A stretch of 64,000 bases of DNA from Xanthomonas arboricola (GTDB lineage: Bacteria; Pseudomonadota; Gammaproteobacteria; Xanthomonadales; Xanthomonadaceae), in assembly GCF_002940665.1 (NCBI RefSeq), contig NZ_MIGY01000002.1, positions 248,001 to 312,000 of the forward strand. Direction: 5' to 3'. The number at the start of each line of letters is the position of its first letter. The first letter of the stretch is position 1. Of the stretch, positions 54,405 through 63,214 are shown one piece after another. Under the pieces are notes generated by a model. The model saw nothing but the letters and a program-made list of their open reading frames with translations, ran no database searches and had not been told where the DNA came from. A program made the translations under genes and the position numbers.

Positions 54405-55484
54405 TCAGTCCGGCCGATGCCAGCCATTGAAGCGATGCACGCAGTTGCGTCCATTGCCGATCGCGCCTTGCAAGGCGTGCCGTGCGCGCGCCAGCAGCGT
54501 GTTGCTGGCGCGCCAGGCACCGGCCGGCACGTCGACCAACCCTGCGCTGATCGTCAGTGTGCCGGCTGGCCAGCTGGCCGCCTCGATCGCCCTGCGCACA
54601 GCCTCGAGCATCTCAACCGCCTCGGTTGCCGTCGCCTTGGGTAGCACGACACACAGCTGATCCCGGCTCAGGCGCGCCACCGTGGCGGCGTCCGGCAACT
54701 GCGCTTCGATCATCCTGGCAGCCTGGATTAGCGTTGTATCCGCTGCAGCGGCGCCAGCCTGCAATGTCATCCGTTTGAAGCCATCCAGCTCGATCAGCGC
54801 CAGGGCGAGCGATGGCGTGGCGGCGGTGGACGAGCTGTGTGCGAGTGTCTGCAGCGCCTGTTCCAGACCTGCGCGGTTCCACACGCCGGTGAGTTCATCG
54901 CGCAGCGCGTCCAGCTCGACCAGCTTGGCCGCACGTTGCAGCTCGATGGTGTCGACGACCTGCCGTGCCAGTGCCTGCAGCGCGTCGCGTTCGGCCACAG
55001 ACAGGCGCCGGGGTGTGCGATCCAGCACACACAGCGTGCCAAGCGCGATCCCATCGGAGGTCAGTAGCGGGGCGCCGGCGTAAAAGCGGATCTGCGGCTC
55101 GCCGGTGACCAGCGCATTACCCACGAAGCGCGCATCCAGGTGGGTGTCGCCCACTTCCATCACTTGATCGGGTTCGAGGATCGCATGCGCACAGAACGAC
55201 AGCTCGCGCGGTGTTTCGCTCGGCGGCATGCCCAGCTTCGACTTGAACCACTGGCGCTGCGTGTCGATCAGCGAAATCAAGGCCATCGGCGTACGGCACA
55301 CCACCGCTGCGATCGAAGTGAATGCGTCGTAGACCGGCTCCGGCGCGGTGTCCAGCAGTTGGCAGTCATGCAATGCAGCCAAGCGTTCGTCTTCGTTCGC
55401 CGGCAACTGCGCCGCAACGGCGGCATCACCCGACAGGAGCGTGGCGTGGAAGAGGTGTAACGCGGACGCGTCAGGATTCTGCAT
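54405..55484 (-). CDS. GAF domain protein with degenerate GGDEF domain
   Basis: A 359-residue cytoplasmic protein. The GAF domain (about residues 45-185) shows NEDERLAALHDCQLLDTAPEPVYDAFTSIAAVVCRTPMALISLIDTQRQWFKSKLG and RFYAGAPLLTSDGIALGTLCVLDRTPRRLS. The GGDEF domain (about 190-350) begins DELTGVWNRAGLEQAL, but its active site reads RLSRDQLCVVLP, so it lacks the GG(D/E)EF residues and is unlikely to synthesise c-di-GMP. It may bind GTP or act as a receptor. It is convergent with cheW. Confidence 0.88.
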   Translation of the reverse strand: MQNPDASALHLFHATLLSGDAAVAAQLPANEDERLAALHDCQLLDTAPEPVYDAFTSIAAVVCRTPMALISLIDTQRQWFKSKLGMPPSETPRELSFCAHAILEPDQVMEVGDTHLDARFVGNALVTGEPQIRFYAGAPLLTSDGIALGTLCVLDRTPRRLSVAERDALQALARQVVDTIELQRAAKLVELDALRDELTGVWNRAGLEQALQTLAHSSSTAATPSLALALIELDGFKRMTLQAGAAAADTTLIQAARMIEAQLPDAATVARLSRDQLCVVLPKATATEAVEMLEAVRRAIEAASWPAGTLTISAGLVDVPAGAWRASNTLLARARHALQGAIGNGRNCVHRFNGWHRPD

Positions 55485-55689
55485 GGCAAGACCACCGAAA
55501 CAAGGCGCCGTCAGGCGATGGATATGTGTGCGTGGCGACGGTGTGTCGCAGCCCTTCGCACGCGTTGGTTGGCGCAGTCCTCATCCACCACAGCGGATGA
55601 GGTCCGTCAACGATCTTGCCACACCGGGCAGGGCAGGTCGGCGCCAGCGATTCCATTCTGATGCGCCGCAAAACCGCCCGCCTTGCAGG

Positions 55690-55866
55690 TCATTCGCCCT
55701 GGCCAGCGTTGCCCTTGGGGCGGCGCGTCTGTTCGTCATGGATCTGCATATCCTCTTGTCCAGGGCGCTGCTTGGCGGCCTCATCCTGTTTGCGATCCTG
55801 CTGGCTCTCTGAAACGCCGTGCTGCTTGTCGGCAGCCTTGTCGGGCTGGCTCTGCTTGTTGTTCAT
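55690..55866 (-). CDS. Small hydrophilic protein (58 residues)
   Basis: Starts at ATG 55866 with GGAGG seven to eight bases upstream, one of the best ribosome-binding sites in the window. The protein is rich in Gln, Lys, Asp and Glu (MNNKQSQPDKAADKQHGVSES) with no hydrophobic segment, as in stress-related or intrinsically disordered small proteins. A longer in-frame start at 55953 lacks a good site. No family recognised, but the start signal and composition make it a likely gene. Confidence 0.6.
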   Translation of the reverse strand: MNNKQSQPDKAADKQHGVSESQQDRKQDEAAKQRPGQEDMQIHDEQTRRPKGNAGQGE

Positions 55867-55991
55867 GGCTTGCCTCCGGAATGATGATGAAACGGACGTT
55901 AGCGCGCGCGATGTGATCCTGGCGGCATGGCGTCCGGGGCACGGGCGCTCCACCGAGCCGACACGCTACCCGATGCAGGGCCCAAAACGGA

Positions 55992-56024
55992 AAAGCCTCG
56001 GAAACATGGCGTTTCCGAGGCTTT
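55992..56024 (-). terminator. Rho-independent terminator after tRNA-Ala
   Basis: AAAGCCTCGGAAAC and its complement GTTTCCGAGGCTTT form a perfect 14-bp stem with a five-base loop. On the minus strand it is followed by TTTTCCGTTTTGGG. It starts 15 bases downstream of the tRNA 3' end. Confidence 0.85.
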
Positions 56025-56038
56025 CACGGTCGAAACAA

Positions 56039-56114
56039 TGGTGGAGCGGAAGGGGATCGAACCCTCGACCTTCGCGATGCGAACGCGACGCTCTCCCAGC
56101 TGAGCTACCGCCCC
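56039..56114 (-). tRNA. tRNA-Ala (anticodon CGC)
   Basis: A 76-base cloverleaf on the minus strand, beginning GGGGCGGTAGCTCAGCTGGG and ending in an encoded CCA. The anticodon arm is TCGCG, loop TTCGCAT, CGCGA, giving anticodon CGC for codon GCG. The T arm contains GGTTCGATCCC. The acceptor stem has the G3-U70 pair that identifies alanine tRNAs. A strong terminator follows. Confidence 0.95.
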
Positions 56115-56189
56115 ACGTGCCTGGATTCTAACCACATGTCGCGCGATTCGCCAAGCACACCGGCGGCCTAGGGCGCGATCCTGCGGCAC

Positions 56190-56591
56190 TCACTCGCGGA
56201 TCAGCGGGAACTTGAGGTCCGGGTTCTTGGCCTTCCATTCCTTGTACGACACCGAGCCTTCCCAGGCGGCGAAGGCCTTGGGGGTGCGGCCGCGGCCGGA
56301 CCAGGTCTCGCCGGTATGCGGCAGTTCGTACTTCGGCTTGACTTCGCTGCGGCCGCTCTTGACCACGTCCTTGCGTGCCGTGGTGGTGCCCAGGTAAGCG
56401 GAAATATCGTTGCGCTGCTTGGTGTTGAAATGGCCGGCAAACTGCTCCAGCAGCGAAACGATGGTGGCATGCGCAGAGGATGCCTCGCTGGCGCGCTCGG
56501 TCTTTTCCTGTTCTTCCAGCTTCTGCAGCTCGTCCAGCAGCTTGGCTTTGGCTTGTGCGATGGAATCCAGTTTGGAGGTGGTATTGCTCAC
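56190..56591 (-). CDS. H-NS-family nucleoid-associated protein
   Basis: A 133-residue protein from GTG 56591 (MSNTTSKLDSIAQAKAKLLD). The N-terminal half is a Lys/Glu/Leu-rich coiled coil for oligomerisation (LDELQKLEEQEKTERASEA). A linker is followed by the DNA-binding domain with ELPHTGETWSGRGRTPKAFAAWEG; the W-S-G-R-G-R-x-P core is the H-NS signature. It belongs to the group of Xanthomonas H-NS proteins that influence virulence genes (established for related XrvA-type proteins). It is transcribed towards tRNA-Ala. Confidence 0.9.
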   Translation of the reverse strand: MSNTTSKLDSIAQAKAKLLDELQKLEEQEKTERASEASSAHATIVSLLEQFAGHFNTKQRNDISAYLGTTTARKDVVKSGRSEVKPKYELPHTGETWSGRGRTPKAFAAWEGSVSYKEWKAKNPDLKFPLIRE

Positions 56592-57031
56592 AGAGGTATA
56601 GCCTCGGAATAGGGAGGTGGAGACGTTGCCCGATTGGCATGCGTCATTATGGCATGTGGCCCGGGGGCGGCCGTTGCGTGTGCGCGTGCCCGCAGGTGCG
56701 GTGACCAGGCCTTGTCTGGTCGCGCGTTCGCAGTGTTCTGGCGAGTCCGACCAGCATGCTTGCGCAAGCTGCGACCCGACCGTAACGATACAACAGCAAG
56801 CCAGGCGGGATGACACAGCCGTGCGGCGTTGGCCAGATGCTGGCCAGACACGTCCTGGTTGGCTGTCAGTCTCGATGGCGCGGTATCCAATGGCAGAGGC
56901 GGCGATTGACGGGGATGCCGCCGGAGAGTGTGGCCTGATTCATGACCGGCGCAGCCGCCGAACGGCCCTCCGCGCCCTGCCCGCATCGCGACGGCCGCGT
57001 GTATGCGTGGTCTCTGGACCGTTGCATCCAG
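56592..57031. other. Gap upstream of the H-NS-like gene
   Basis: 440 bases between RNase D and the H-NS-like gene on the same strand. It holds no gene that I can support. Overlapping open frames in several phases have no recognisable domains. The H-NS promoter should lie in the last 150 bases. Confidence 0.4.
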
Positions 57032-58126
57032 TCACTGCGCTGCAGCGTCTTCCAGCAGCGGTGTCAGCTGCGCTTCCAGCGCGTCGCGGCGCCATTGCCC
57101 CAGCGGTGCGGGCCAGCTGCGTTGCTCGATCAGGGTTTCCAGGTGCCGGCGCGAGGCTAGGATGCCGTCGGGCAACCCCAGCTCGCGGCTGCGCTGGGCC
57201 ACCGCGTCCTGCAGGCGCTTGAGCACGGCCTTGTTGCCGTCGGTGGCGGCCTGCGCCAGCGGTGCATGGTCCTCGTCGGGCAGCGGCGTATTCAATGCTT
57301 CCCACACTGCAGTGGCGAGCTTGCGCGGCGCCTTGGGAAACTTGTCGAACTGGCGCAGCAAGGCGTCCAGATCGGCGGGCGGAAACCGCGCCAGCTGGCT
57401 GGCCAGTTCGTTGTCCAGGATCCAGCTGCGTGGGCGATCGCTCTGGCGCGCCTGCAGGTCGCGCCAGCGCAGCAGTCGCAACAGGCGACGTTGCGCCGCA
57501 GGCTCCAGGAACTGCGCGGTGCGCAGGCTCACGTGCGGCCAGCGCTCGCCATCGTCGTGCTCCACCGTGACGAGCAGGCGCTCAGCGTCTTCGGCCAGCC
57601 AGCCCAGGCGATCCTGCTCGGTCAGGCGGCGGGTTAGTTCGTCGTGGATGGCGAACAGGTAGCGCACATCGTCGGCGGCGTATTCCAGCTGCGCCGGCGA
57701 CAGTGGGCGACGCATCCAGTCCGAGCGCGTCTCGCCCTTGGTCAGCAAGGTGCCGGTCACTTCCTGCACCAGTTTCTGATAGCCCATCCCACCCCCCACA
57801 CCTGCCAACGCGGCGGCGATCTGGGTGTCGAACAACGGCCGCGGCAACACCCCGCACGCGCATTTAAAGGTGACCAGATCCTCGCTGGCGCTATGCATCA
57901 CCTTGACGATGTCGGTGGCGGTCAACCACTGCTTGAGCGCCTCGTTCATGCCCGGGATGAGCGGGTCGATCAGCAGGATCTCCTCGCCAATGGCCATCTG
58001 CACCAGCGCCAGTTGCGGCCAGTAGGTGCGTTCGCGAATGAATTCGGTATCCAGGCCAATGCGGGACGGACGCGATGCCTGCAGGCGTTCGCTCAGCTCG
58101 GAGGGGTGGGTGATCCAATGAGGCAC
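57032..58126 (-). CDS. rnd: Ribonuclease D
   Basis: A 364-residue 3'-5' exoribonuclease acting in tRNA 3' processing. The start is GTG 58126 (MPHWITHPSELSERL); no ATG fits. DEDD exonuclease motifs: RIGLDTEFIRERTYWPQL near residue 22, VMHSASEDLVTF near 76, and LSPAQLEYAADDVRYL near 150. Two HRDC-like domains follow (about 200-364). Length matches the family. Confidence 0.93.
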   Translation of the reverse strand: MPHWITHPSELSERLQASRPSRIGLDTEFIRERTYWPQLALVQMAIGEEILLIDPLIPGMNEALKQWLTATDIVKVMHSASEDLVTFKCACGVLPRPLFDTQIAAALAGVGGGMGYQKLVQEVTGTLLTKGETRSDWMRRPLSPAQLEYAADDVRYLFAIHDELTRRLTEQDRLGWLAEDAERLLVTVEHDDGERWPHVSLRTAQFLEPAAQRRLLRLLRWRDLQARQSDRPRSWILDNELASQLARFPPADLDALLRQFDKFPKAPRKLATAVWEALNTPLPDEDHAPLAQAATDGNKAVLKRLQDAVAQRSRELGLPDGILASRRHLETLIEQRSWPAPLGQWRRDALEAQLTPLLEDAAAQ

Positions 58127-58220
58127 GTGATTTCCGTCGACAGCGAGGGTTTGCGCAGAACGCGCAGAATAGCCTAACGTCGCGATCGCCTGTCGTGCGG
58201 CAGAGCACTGGAAGGAGCGG

Positions 58221-60086
58221 GTGGTGGGTGAGTGCGGTAACCGGATCGCGGCGTGGGCATTGCTGGCGCTCAGTGTGTGCGCCTGTTCGCGTACACCGAC
58301 GCCAGCGCCTGCCGCTGCGCCGCAACCTGCCGCTACTGCGGTGCCGAGCAAGCCGAATGTGTCCATCGGTGGCGAAGAATCCGCCGAGACCGTGGCGCAA
58401 TGGCAGCCGCCGCCAGTGGACCTGGGCGATGCGCCGCTGGCGCAGGTGCGCAAGCGCGCCGACCAGGCATTGAAGGACGACCGGCTATATCGCAACGCGG
58501 ACGACGCGATTCCGCTGTATCTGGCGATCCAGCAACGCACCGACGGCAAGGACGCGGCCAGTGGTCGCGGGCTGGAGCAGGCGCGGCGCCGATTGATCGA
58601 GCGTGGCCAGGGGCTGATCGAACAGACCGACGGTCAGGACAGCGCGCTGGAACAGGCGCGTGAGCTGGCCATCGTGGCACTGGCACTCGCTCCGCAGGAT
58701 CCGAAGGTACGCGCACTGCAGCGCGCGGTGGAAACCGCGCAACGGGTGCTGAGCTTCAACCGTGCCGGCGAAGAGGATCTGCGTGGCGACCGCCTGGGCG
58801 AGGACGGCAACGGGGCGCTGGTGAACTTTCGCGATGCGGCGCAGCTGGATCCGGACAACCCGCGCACGCGGCAGGGCCTGGCTGCGGTGGAAAGCGGCCT
58901 GCTGGCACGCGCCGAACAGGCGGCCGGGGCGAGCGACTTCATCGGCGCACGCTACTGGTTGCAAATGGCCGGGCAGGTGCGTGAGCGCGCACCGACCATT
59001 GCCGATGCACGGGCGCGCATCGAGCGTATGCGGCGTGCCCAGATCGCCGCTTTGCACGACGCCGGCCTGCACGATCTCAACTCGCCCCGCGGCCTCAAGG
59101 CGGCCGGCGAAACACTGGCCGAGGTGCTGCGCATCGCCGATCCGGGCGATGCGGTGGCCGGCGATCTGCGTCGGCGGCTGGAACTGGCAACCCATTACGG
59201 CAGCTTCCGCCCCGGGCAGGTGTTCACCGACGGACTCAAGCTCGGCGGGCGCGGTCCGCAGATGATCGTGGTGCCGCATGGCGCGTTCCAGATGGGCGCA
59301 GGCGATGCCGAGCCCGGCGCCTCCGACAACGAACGCCCGTCGCATTACGTGCGTTTTGCGCGCGGCTTTGCGTTGTCGATCACCGAAGTGACGGTCGCCG
59401 AGTTCCGCCAGTTCGTCGAGGCGACCGGCGCGCGTCCGCGTGCCACCCGGCGCGGGCATTCGGTGGTGTACGACGAGCGCAGCGGCAACTTCATCCGCCG
59501 CAGCGGGGTGGATTGGCAGTCCGACTACAACGGCGCTCAGGCCGCACCCAACAGCCCGGTGATGCACGTCAGCATCCGTGACGCCGAAGCCTACGCGAGC
59601 TGGTTGTCGGAACAGACCGGTCGTCACTACCACGTGCCCAGCGAGGCCGAGTTCGAATACGCGGTGCGCGCCGGCACCACTGGACGCTATCCCTGGGGCA
59701 ATGCCGGCTCGCCGCCGCTGGATGCGGGCAACTTCACCGGCGGCAACGATGTCTCGCGCAGCGGCAGGCACTGGAACAACGGCTTCGTCGGCTACGGCGA
59801 CGGCTTCTGGGGACCGGCGCCGGTCGGTAGCTTCCGCGCCAATGCCTGGGGGCTGCACGACATGGGCGGCAACCTGAGCGAGTGGGTGGCCGATTGCTGG
59901 CATGCCAGCTACCGTCGCGCGCCGGCCGACGGTGCCGCCTGGTTCAACCCCGGCTGCCGTCAGCGCATGATCCGCGGCGGCAGCTGGGCCAACTCGCCGC
60001 AGCAGACGCGTGCGGCCTGGCGGCAGTCGCAGGACTCGGACAGCACCAGTGCACGGATCGGCTTCCGCCTGGCACGCGGGATCTAG
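58221..60086 (+). CDS. Lipoprotein with C-terminal formylglycine-generating-enzyme-like (SUMF1) domain
   Basis: A 621-residue protein starting at GTG 58221 or 58224 after GGAAGGAG. The lipobox is in ALLALSVCAC. An N-terminal region (about residues 30-320) of Ala-rich helices looks repeat-like, possibly TPR. The FGE-sulfatase domain (about 350-620) has VPHGAFQMGAGDAEPGASDNERPSHYVRFARGFALSITEVTVAEFRQF, SPVMHVSIRDAEAYASWLSEQTG, GLHDMGGNLSEWVADCW and MIRGGSWANSP. The two catalytic cysteines of true formylglycine generation were not found, so a binding or structural role is likelier. No sulfatase gene is near. Confidence 0.88.
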   Translation: MVGECGNRIAAWALLALSVCACSRTPTPAPAAAPQPAATAVPSKPNVSIGGEESAETVAQWQPPPVDLGDAPLAQVRKRADQALKDDRLYRNADDAIPLYLAIQQRTDGKDAASGRGLEQARRRLIERGQGLIEQTDGQDSALEQARELAIVALALAPQDPKVRALQRAVETAQRVLSFNRAGEEDLRGDRLGEDGNGALVNFRDAAQLDPDNPRTRQGLAAVESGLLARAEQAAGASDFIGARYWLQMAGQVRERAPTIADARARIERMRRAQIAALHDAGLHDLNSPRGLKAAGETLAEVLRIADPGDAVAGDLRRRLELATHYGSFRPGQVFTDGLKLGGRGPQMIVVPHGAFQMGAGDAEPGASDNERPSHYVRFARGFALSITEVTVAEFRQFVEATGARPRATRRGHSVVYDERSGNFIRRSGVDWQSDYNGAQAAPNSPVMHVSIRDAEAYASWLSEQTGRHYHVPSEAEFEYAVRAGTTGRYPWGNAGSPPLDAGNFTGGNDVSRSGRHWNNGFVGYGDGFWGPAPVGSFRANAWGLHDMGGNLSEWVADCWHASYRRAPADGAAWFNPGCRQRMIRGGSWANSPQQTRAAWRQSQDSDSTSARIGFRLARGI

Positions 60087-60105
60087 AGCGCAGCTGTAAG
60101 CCAGT

Positions 60106-60124
60106 GCGCAAGCGCGGTTTGCGC
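60106..60124 (+). terminator. Hairpin after the SUMF1-domain gene
   Basis: GCGCAA (60106-60111) and TTGCGC (60119-60124) form a six-base stem with one extra T and a short GC-rich loop, 20 bases after the stop. Without a T-run, so only a candidate. Confidence 0.4.
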
Positions 60125-60339
60125 CTGCACGGAGCTCGATCACCGATCGCCGGGCTGTCCGGGTGGCATGCCCGCCTCGAAGTGACATGTCGGTCGCGAT
60201 CACCCGGGCAGTTCCGGGGTCTGGTCCCGCCGCAAGACCGGGCGCGCAGGCTTAACCGCTGCGAACACTGCCCGCGATCGCGGTGGAACCGGCCGCCTTG
60301 GTCGCGGTCCAAGTGCCAGCGCTTGCGAGGATGGCGGTG

Positions 60340-61587
60340 ATGGGCTGGGGAATCAAGGTGTTTCGTTGGGTCATCGCGGTACTGCTGATCGGCGGCAGCG
60401 GCTATGCCGTGGCGCGTCATCTGCAGGACGGAAATACCGCCGGGCATTACCGCTCGGTGGAGGTGCTGCGTCCGGAAGGCACGCCGAAGGCCATGGTGGT
60501 GCTGTTGCCCGACAGCGGCCATGCGCAGGACGGCCAGCGGCTTGCCGAGATGCTGAGCAACGACGGCGCACTGGTCGCGGTGGTCGACACCGCCAGCTAT
60601 CGCGCACGGTTGCGCGCGCATCAGGCAGCCTGCAGCTCCCTGGCCGACGATGCCGAACGCTTGGGCAAGAAGTTGCTGCGCGCCGAGCATGTCGATGCAT
60701 TCCTGCCGCCGGTCCTGGTGGGGCAGGGCGATGGCGCGATGCTGGCGCGGCAGGCACTGGCCTCGGCCGCGCCCGACGTGCTGGGTGGCGCGGTTGTCGC
60801 CGATGGCGACGCCAGCGATGGCGGCCTGGCCTGCTCGCGCGACGTGCCCGATGCCAATCAAGGCTTCCTCGACGATCTGGTCGACGCTGCCAGCCCCCTG
60901 CAGATCGCTGCGGCCACCCGGGGCCATTTCCTGATGGCGCATGCGCAGGGCGTGGGCGATCTGCCGCTGGTCGAACTGCATGCGCCCGGCAGCGACCGCA
61001 TGGTGGTCATGCTGTCCGGCGACGGCGGCTGGCGCGAACTCGATAAGGGCATTGCCGCGCAATTGCAGCAGCAGGGCGTGTCGGTGGTGGGCTGGAACAG
61101 CCTGTGCTACTTCTGGGCCAGCCGCACGCCGCAGCAGGTCGGGGCGGACCTGGATCGGGTGATTGCGACCTATCAGCAGCGTTGGCATATCCACCACGTC
61201 GCGCTGGTGGGCTACTCGTTCGGCGCCGATGTGCTGCCGTTTGCCTATCCCGGACTGTCGCCGCAGCAGCGCACTTCGGTGCAGTTCGTCAGCCTGCTCG
61301 GCCTTGCCCATCAAGCCGATTTCAAGGTGCGTGTCGGTGGCTGGCTGGGCTGGCACAACGATGCCGAGCGCGATGTGGAACCGGCGATCCAGGCGTTGGA
61401 CGCGCATCGCCTGCAATGCATCTACGGCGATCAGGAAACGGACACGCTGTGCCCCGAGCTGCGCGCGCGTGGCGTGCAGGTAGTGGCGCGTCCGGGCGGG
61501 CATCACTTCGACCATGATCCTGTGGCGCTGGCCGGGCTGCTGATGCAGGGCTGGCAGCAGGCGGCGCAGACGCCCACTCATGGTTAG
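60340..61587 (+). CDS. AcvB/VirJ-like protein
   Basis: A 415-residue protein; ATGs at 60331 and 60340 are both possible, and GAGG fits 60340. One N-terminal helix (FRWVIAVLLIGGSGYAVA) suggests export or anchoring. The N-terminal half resembles a degenerate alpha/beta hydrolase. The C-terminal half (about 220-410) is the VirJ domain, with MVVMLSGDGGWRELDKGIAAQLQQQGVSVVGWNSLCYFW and VALVGYSFGADVLPF (GxSxG nucleophile motif), and a late His in GGHHFDHD. The two-part size matches AcvB rather than VirJ alone. AcvB in Agrobacterium removes lysine from lysyl-phosphatidylglycerol and is needed for virulence; here this is by family only. Confidence 0.85.
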   Translation: MGWGIKVFRWVIAVLLIGGSGYAVARHLQDGNTAGHYRSVEVLRPEGTPKAMVVLLPDSGHAQDGQRLAEMLSNDGALVAVVDTASYRARLRAHQAACSSLADDAERLGKKLLRAEHVDAFLPPVLVGQGDGAMLARQALASAAPDVLGGAVVADGDASDGGLACSRDVPDANQGFLDDLVDAASPLQIAAATRGHFLMAHAQGVGDLPLVELHAPGSDRMVVMLSGDGGWRELDKGIAAQLQQQGVSVVGWNSLCYFWASRTPQQVGADLDRVIATYQQRWHIHHVALVGYSFGADVLPFAYPGLSPQQRTSVQFVSLLGLAHQADFKVRVGGWLGWHNDAERDVEPAIQALDAHRLQCIYGDQETDTLCPELRARGVQVVARPGGHHFDHDPVALAGLLMQGWQQAAQTPTHG

Positions 61588-61820
61588 AGAGCCGGTGATG
61601 CCCTCTGATCTGCACGCGGAGCGGTCTGCGGCGGGTTGAAGGGCTCATCCAGCTTGGTTTGCCTGGGCGAAGCTGATAGCGCCGCATCGGCGCGCCCTCT
61701 GTGCAAATCCACGGCGCTGCTCGGTCGACCGCCCTGCAGCTCATCGTTATCGCGACACTGCGATGCGTGTGCGCTTGCTGATCGCCTGCGGCAACCAGGC
61801 AGCAAGCGTGGTTACCGCTG

Positions 61821-63161
61821 TCAGTCGTCGTTGCCCGGCCCGACCCGCACCTCGATGCTGCCATCGGCCAGCTGCGCACGCAGGCGCTCGCCAGTGGTGA
61901 CCTCGGCAGCGCTGCGCACCACGCTGCCATCGGCGGTGCGGGTCACGATGGCGTAGCCACGCGCGACGGTGGCGAGCGGGCTGACCGCTTCCAGCGAGCG
62001 TGCCAGGCTACGCAGCCGCAGTTGATCGTGCTGCAGGCGTCGCTGCATCGCTGCCTGCGGATGCAGTGTTCGCAGTCGTTGCTGCAGCGTGGCCAGATCG
62101 CGTTGCGGGTTATGCGCTTGCAGGCGCGCCTGCGTCCGTTGCACGCGTGCCTGCAGACGCTCCAGCACCTGGGTCATGCGCGCGCGCAGCTGGCGGCCGG
62201 CGTCCTGCTGCCGGCGTTGCAGCAGTTGCAGCCGCGCCTGCGGGCTGTGTGCACGCAGGCGCAGGGCAAGCCGGTCGGCGCGCTGCATCGCGTTGCCCAG
62301 CGCGTGCTGCTGCAGCTGGGCCATGCGGGCATGCGCGCGCCGCACGCGGGCGACCAGCTCGCGCTGATCGGGCACCAGCAGTTCCGCCGCCACCGAGGGC
62401 GTGGGCGCGCGCACGTCGGCCACGAAATCGCTGAGGCTGAAGTCGGTCTCGTGCCCGACCGCCGACACCACCGGCGTGCGCGCGGCGGCAATCGCGCGGG
62501 CCAGGCGTTCGTCGTTGAAGGCCCACAGGTCCTCCAGCGAGCCGCCGCCGCGGGTGATCAGAATGACGTCGTAGCGCCCGGACGCATCGGCGCGCTGCAG
62601 CAACGAGGTGATCTGCGCCGCGGCGCTGTCGCCCTGCACCAGGCAGGGCAGCAGGTCCACTTCCAGCAACGGAAAGCGGCGCGCCAGGACGCTGAGCACG
62701 TCGCGCACCGCCGCACCGCTGGGTGAGGTGATCACTGCCAGCCGCCGCACATGCGCCGGCAGCGGCTGCTTGCGCTCGGCATCGAACAGGCCCTCGGCGG
62801 CCAGGCGCGCACGCAATTCGTCGAAGGCACGGCGCAAGGCGCCTTCGCCGGCCTCTTCCATGTGGTCGAGTACCAGCTGGTAGTCGCCGCGCGCTTCGTA
62901 CAGGGTGAGACGTCCGCGCGCGAGCACGCGCAGCCCTTCGCGCGGCTGGAACTTCAGCCAGGTGCTCTTGGGCTTGAACATCGCGCAACGGATCTGCGCG
63001 CGCGCGTCCTTGAGCGTGAAGTACAGATGGCCCGAAGACGGGCGCGTGACGCTGCTCAGCTCTGCTTCCACCCAGACCAGCGGGAAGCTGCCTTCCAGCA
63101 AGTCGCGTGCCAGCGTGTTGAGCTGGCTGGGGGTGAGGATCTGTTCATTGCGGTCGGCCAT
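61821..63161 (-). CDS. xseA: Exodeoxyribonuclease VII large subunit
   Basis: A 446-residue nuclease subunit. The start is ATG 63161 ([37 protein letters not shown]). The OB-fold N-terminus shows [19 protein letters not shown], and the catalytic region has [22 protein letters not shown] and [25 protein letters not shown], then [33 protein letters not shown] long Arg/Gln-rich coiled coil follows (about 280-390). The small subunit is not in the window. Confidence 0.95.
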   Translation of the reverse strand: MADRNEQILTPSQLNTLARDLLEGSFPLVWVEAELSSVTRPSSGHLYFTLKDARAQIRCAMFKPKSTWLKFQPREGLRVLARGRLTLYEARGDYQLVLDHMEEAGEGALRRAFDELRARLAAEGLFDAERKQPLPAHVRRLAVITSPSGAAVRDVLSVLARRFPLLEVDLLPCLVQGDSAAAQITSLLQRADASGRYDVILITRGGGSLEDLWAFNDERLARAIAAARTPVVSAVGHETDFSLSDFVADVRAPTPSVAAELLVPDQRELVARVRRAHARMAQLQQHALGNAMQRADRLALRLRAHSPQARLQLLQRRQQDAGRQLRARMTQVLERLQARVQRTQARLQAHNPQRDLATLQQRLRTLHPQAAMQRRLQHDQLRLRSLARSLEAVSPLATVARGYAIVTRTADGSVVRSAAEVTTGERLRAQLADGSIEVRVGPGNDD

Positions 63162-63214
63162 CGCCGCATTATCCCGCAGCGGCGATGCGCATGCGTGAGT
63201 GCATCGGGCCGAGC

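Noticed and set aside
56039-56114. tRNA-Ala as an integration site for a genomic island
   Set aside because: Neighbours (H-NS-like gene, RNase D) look like core genes; no integrase and no repeat of the tRNA 3' end were seen in the window.
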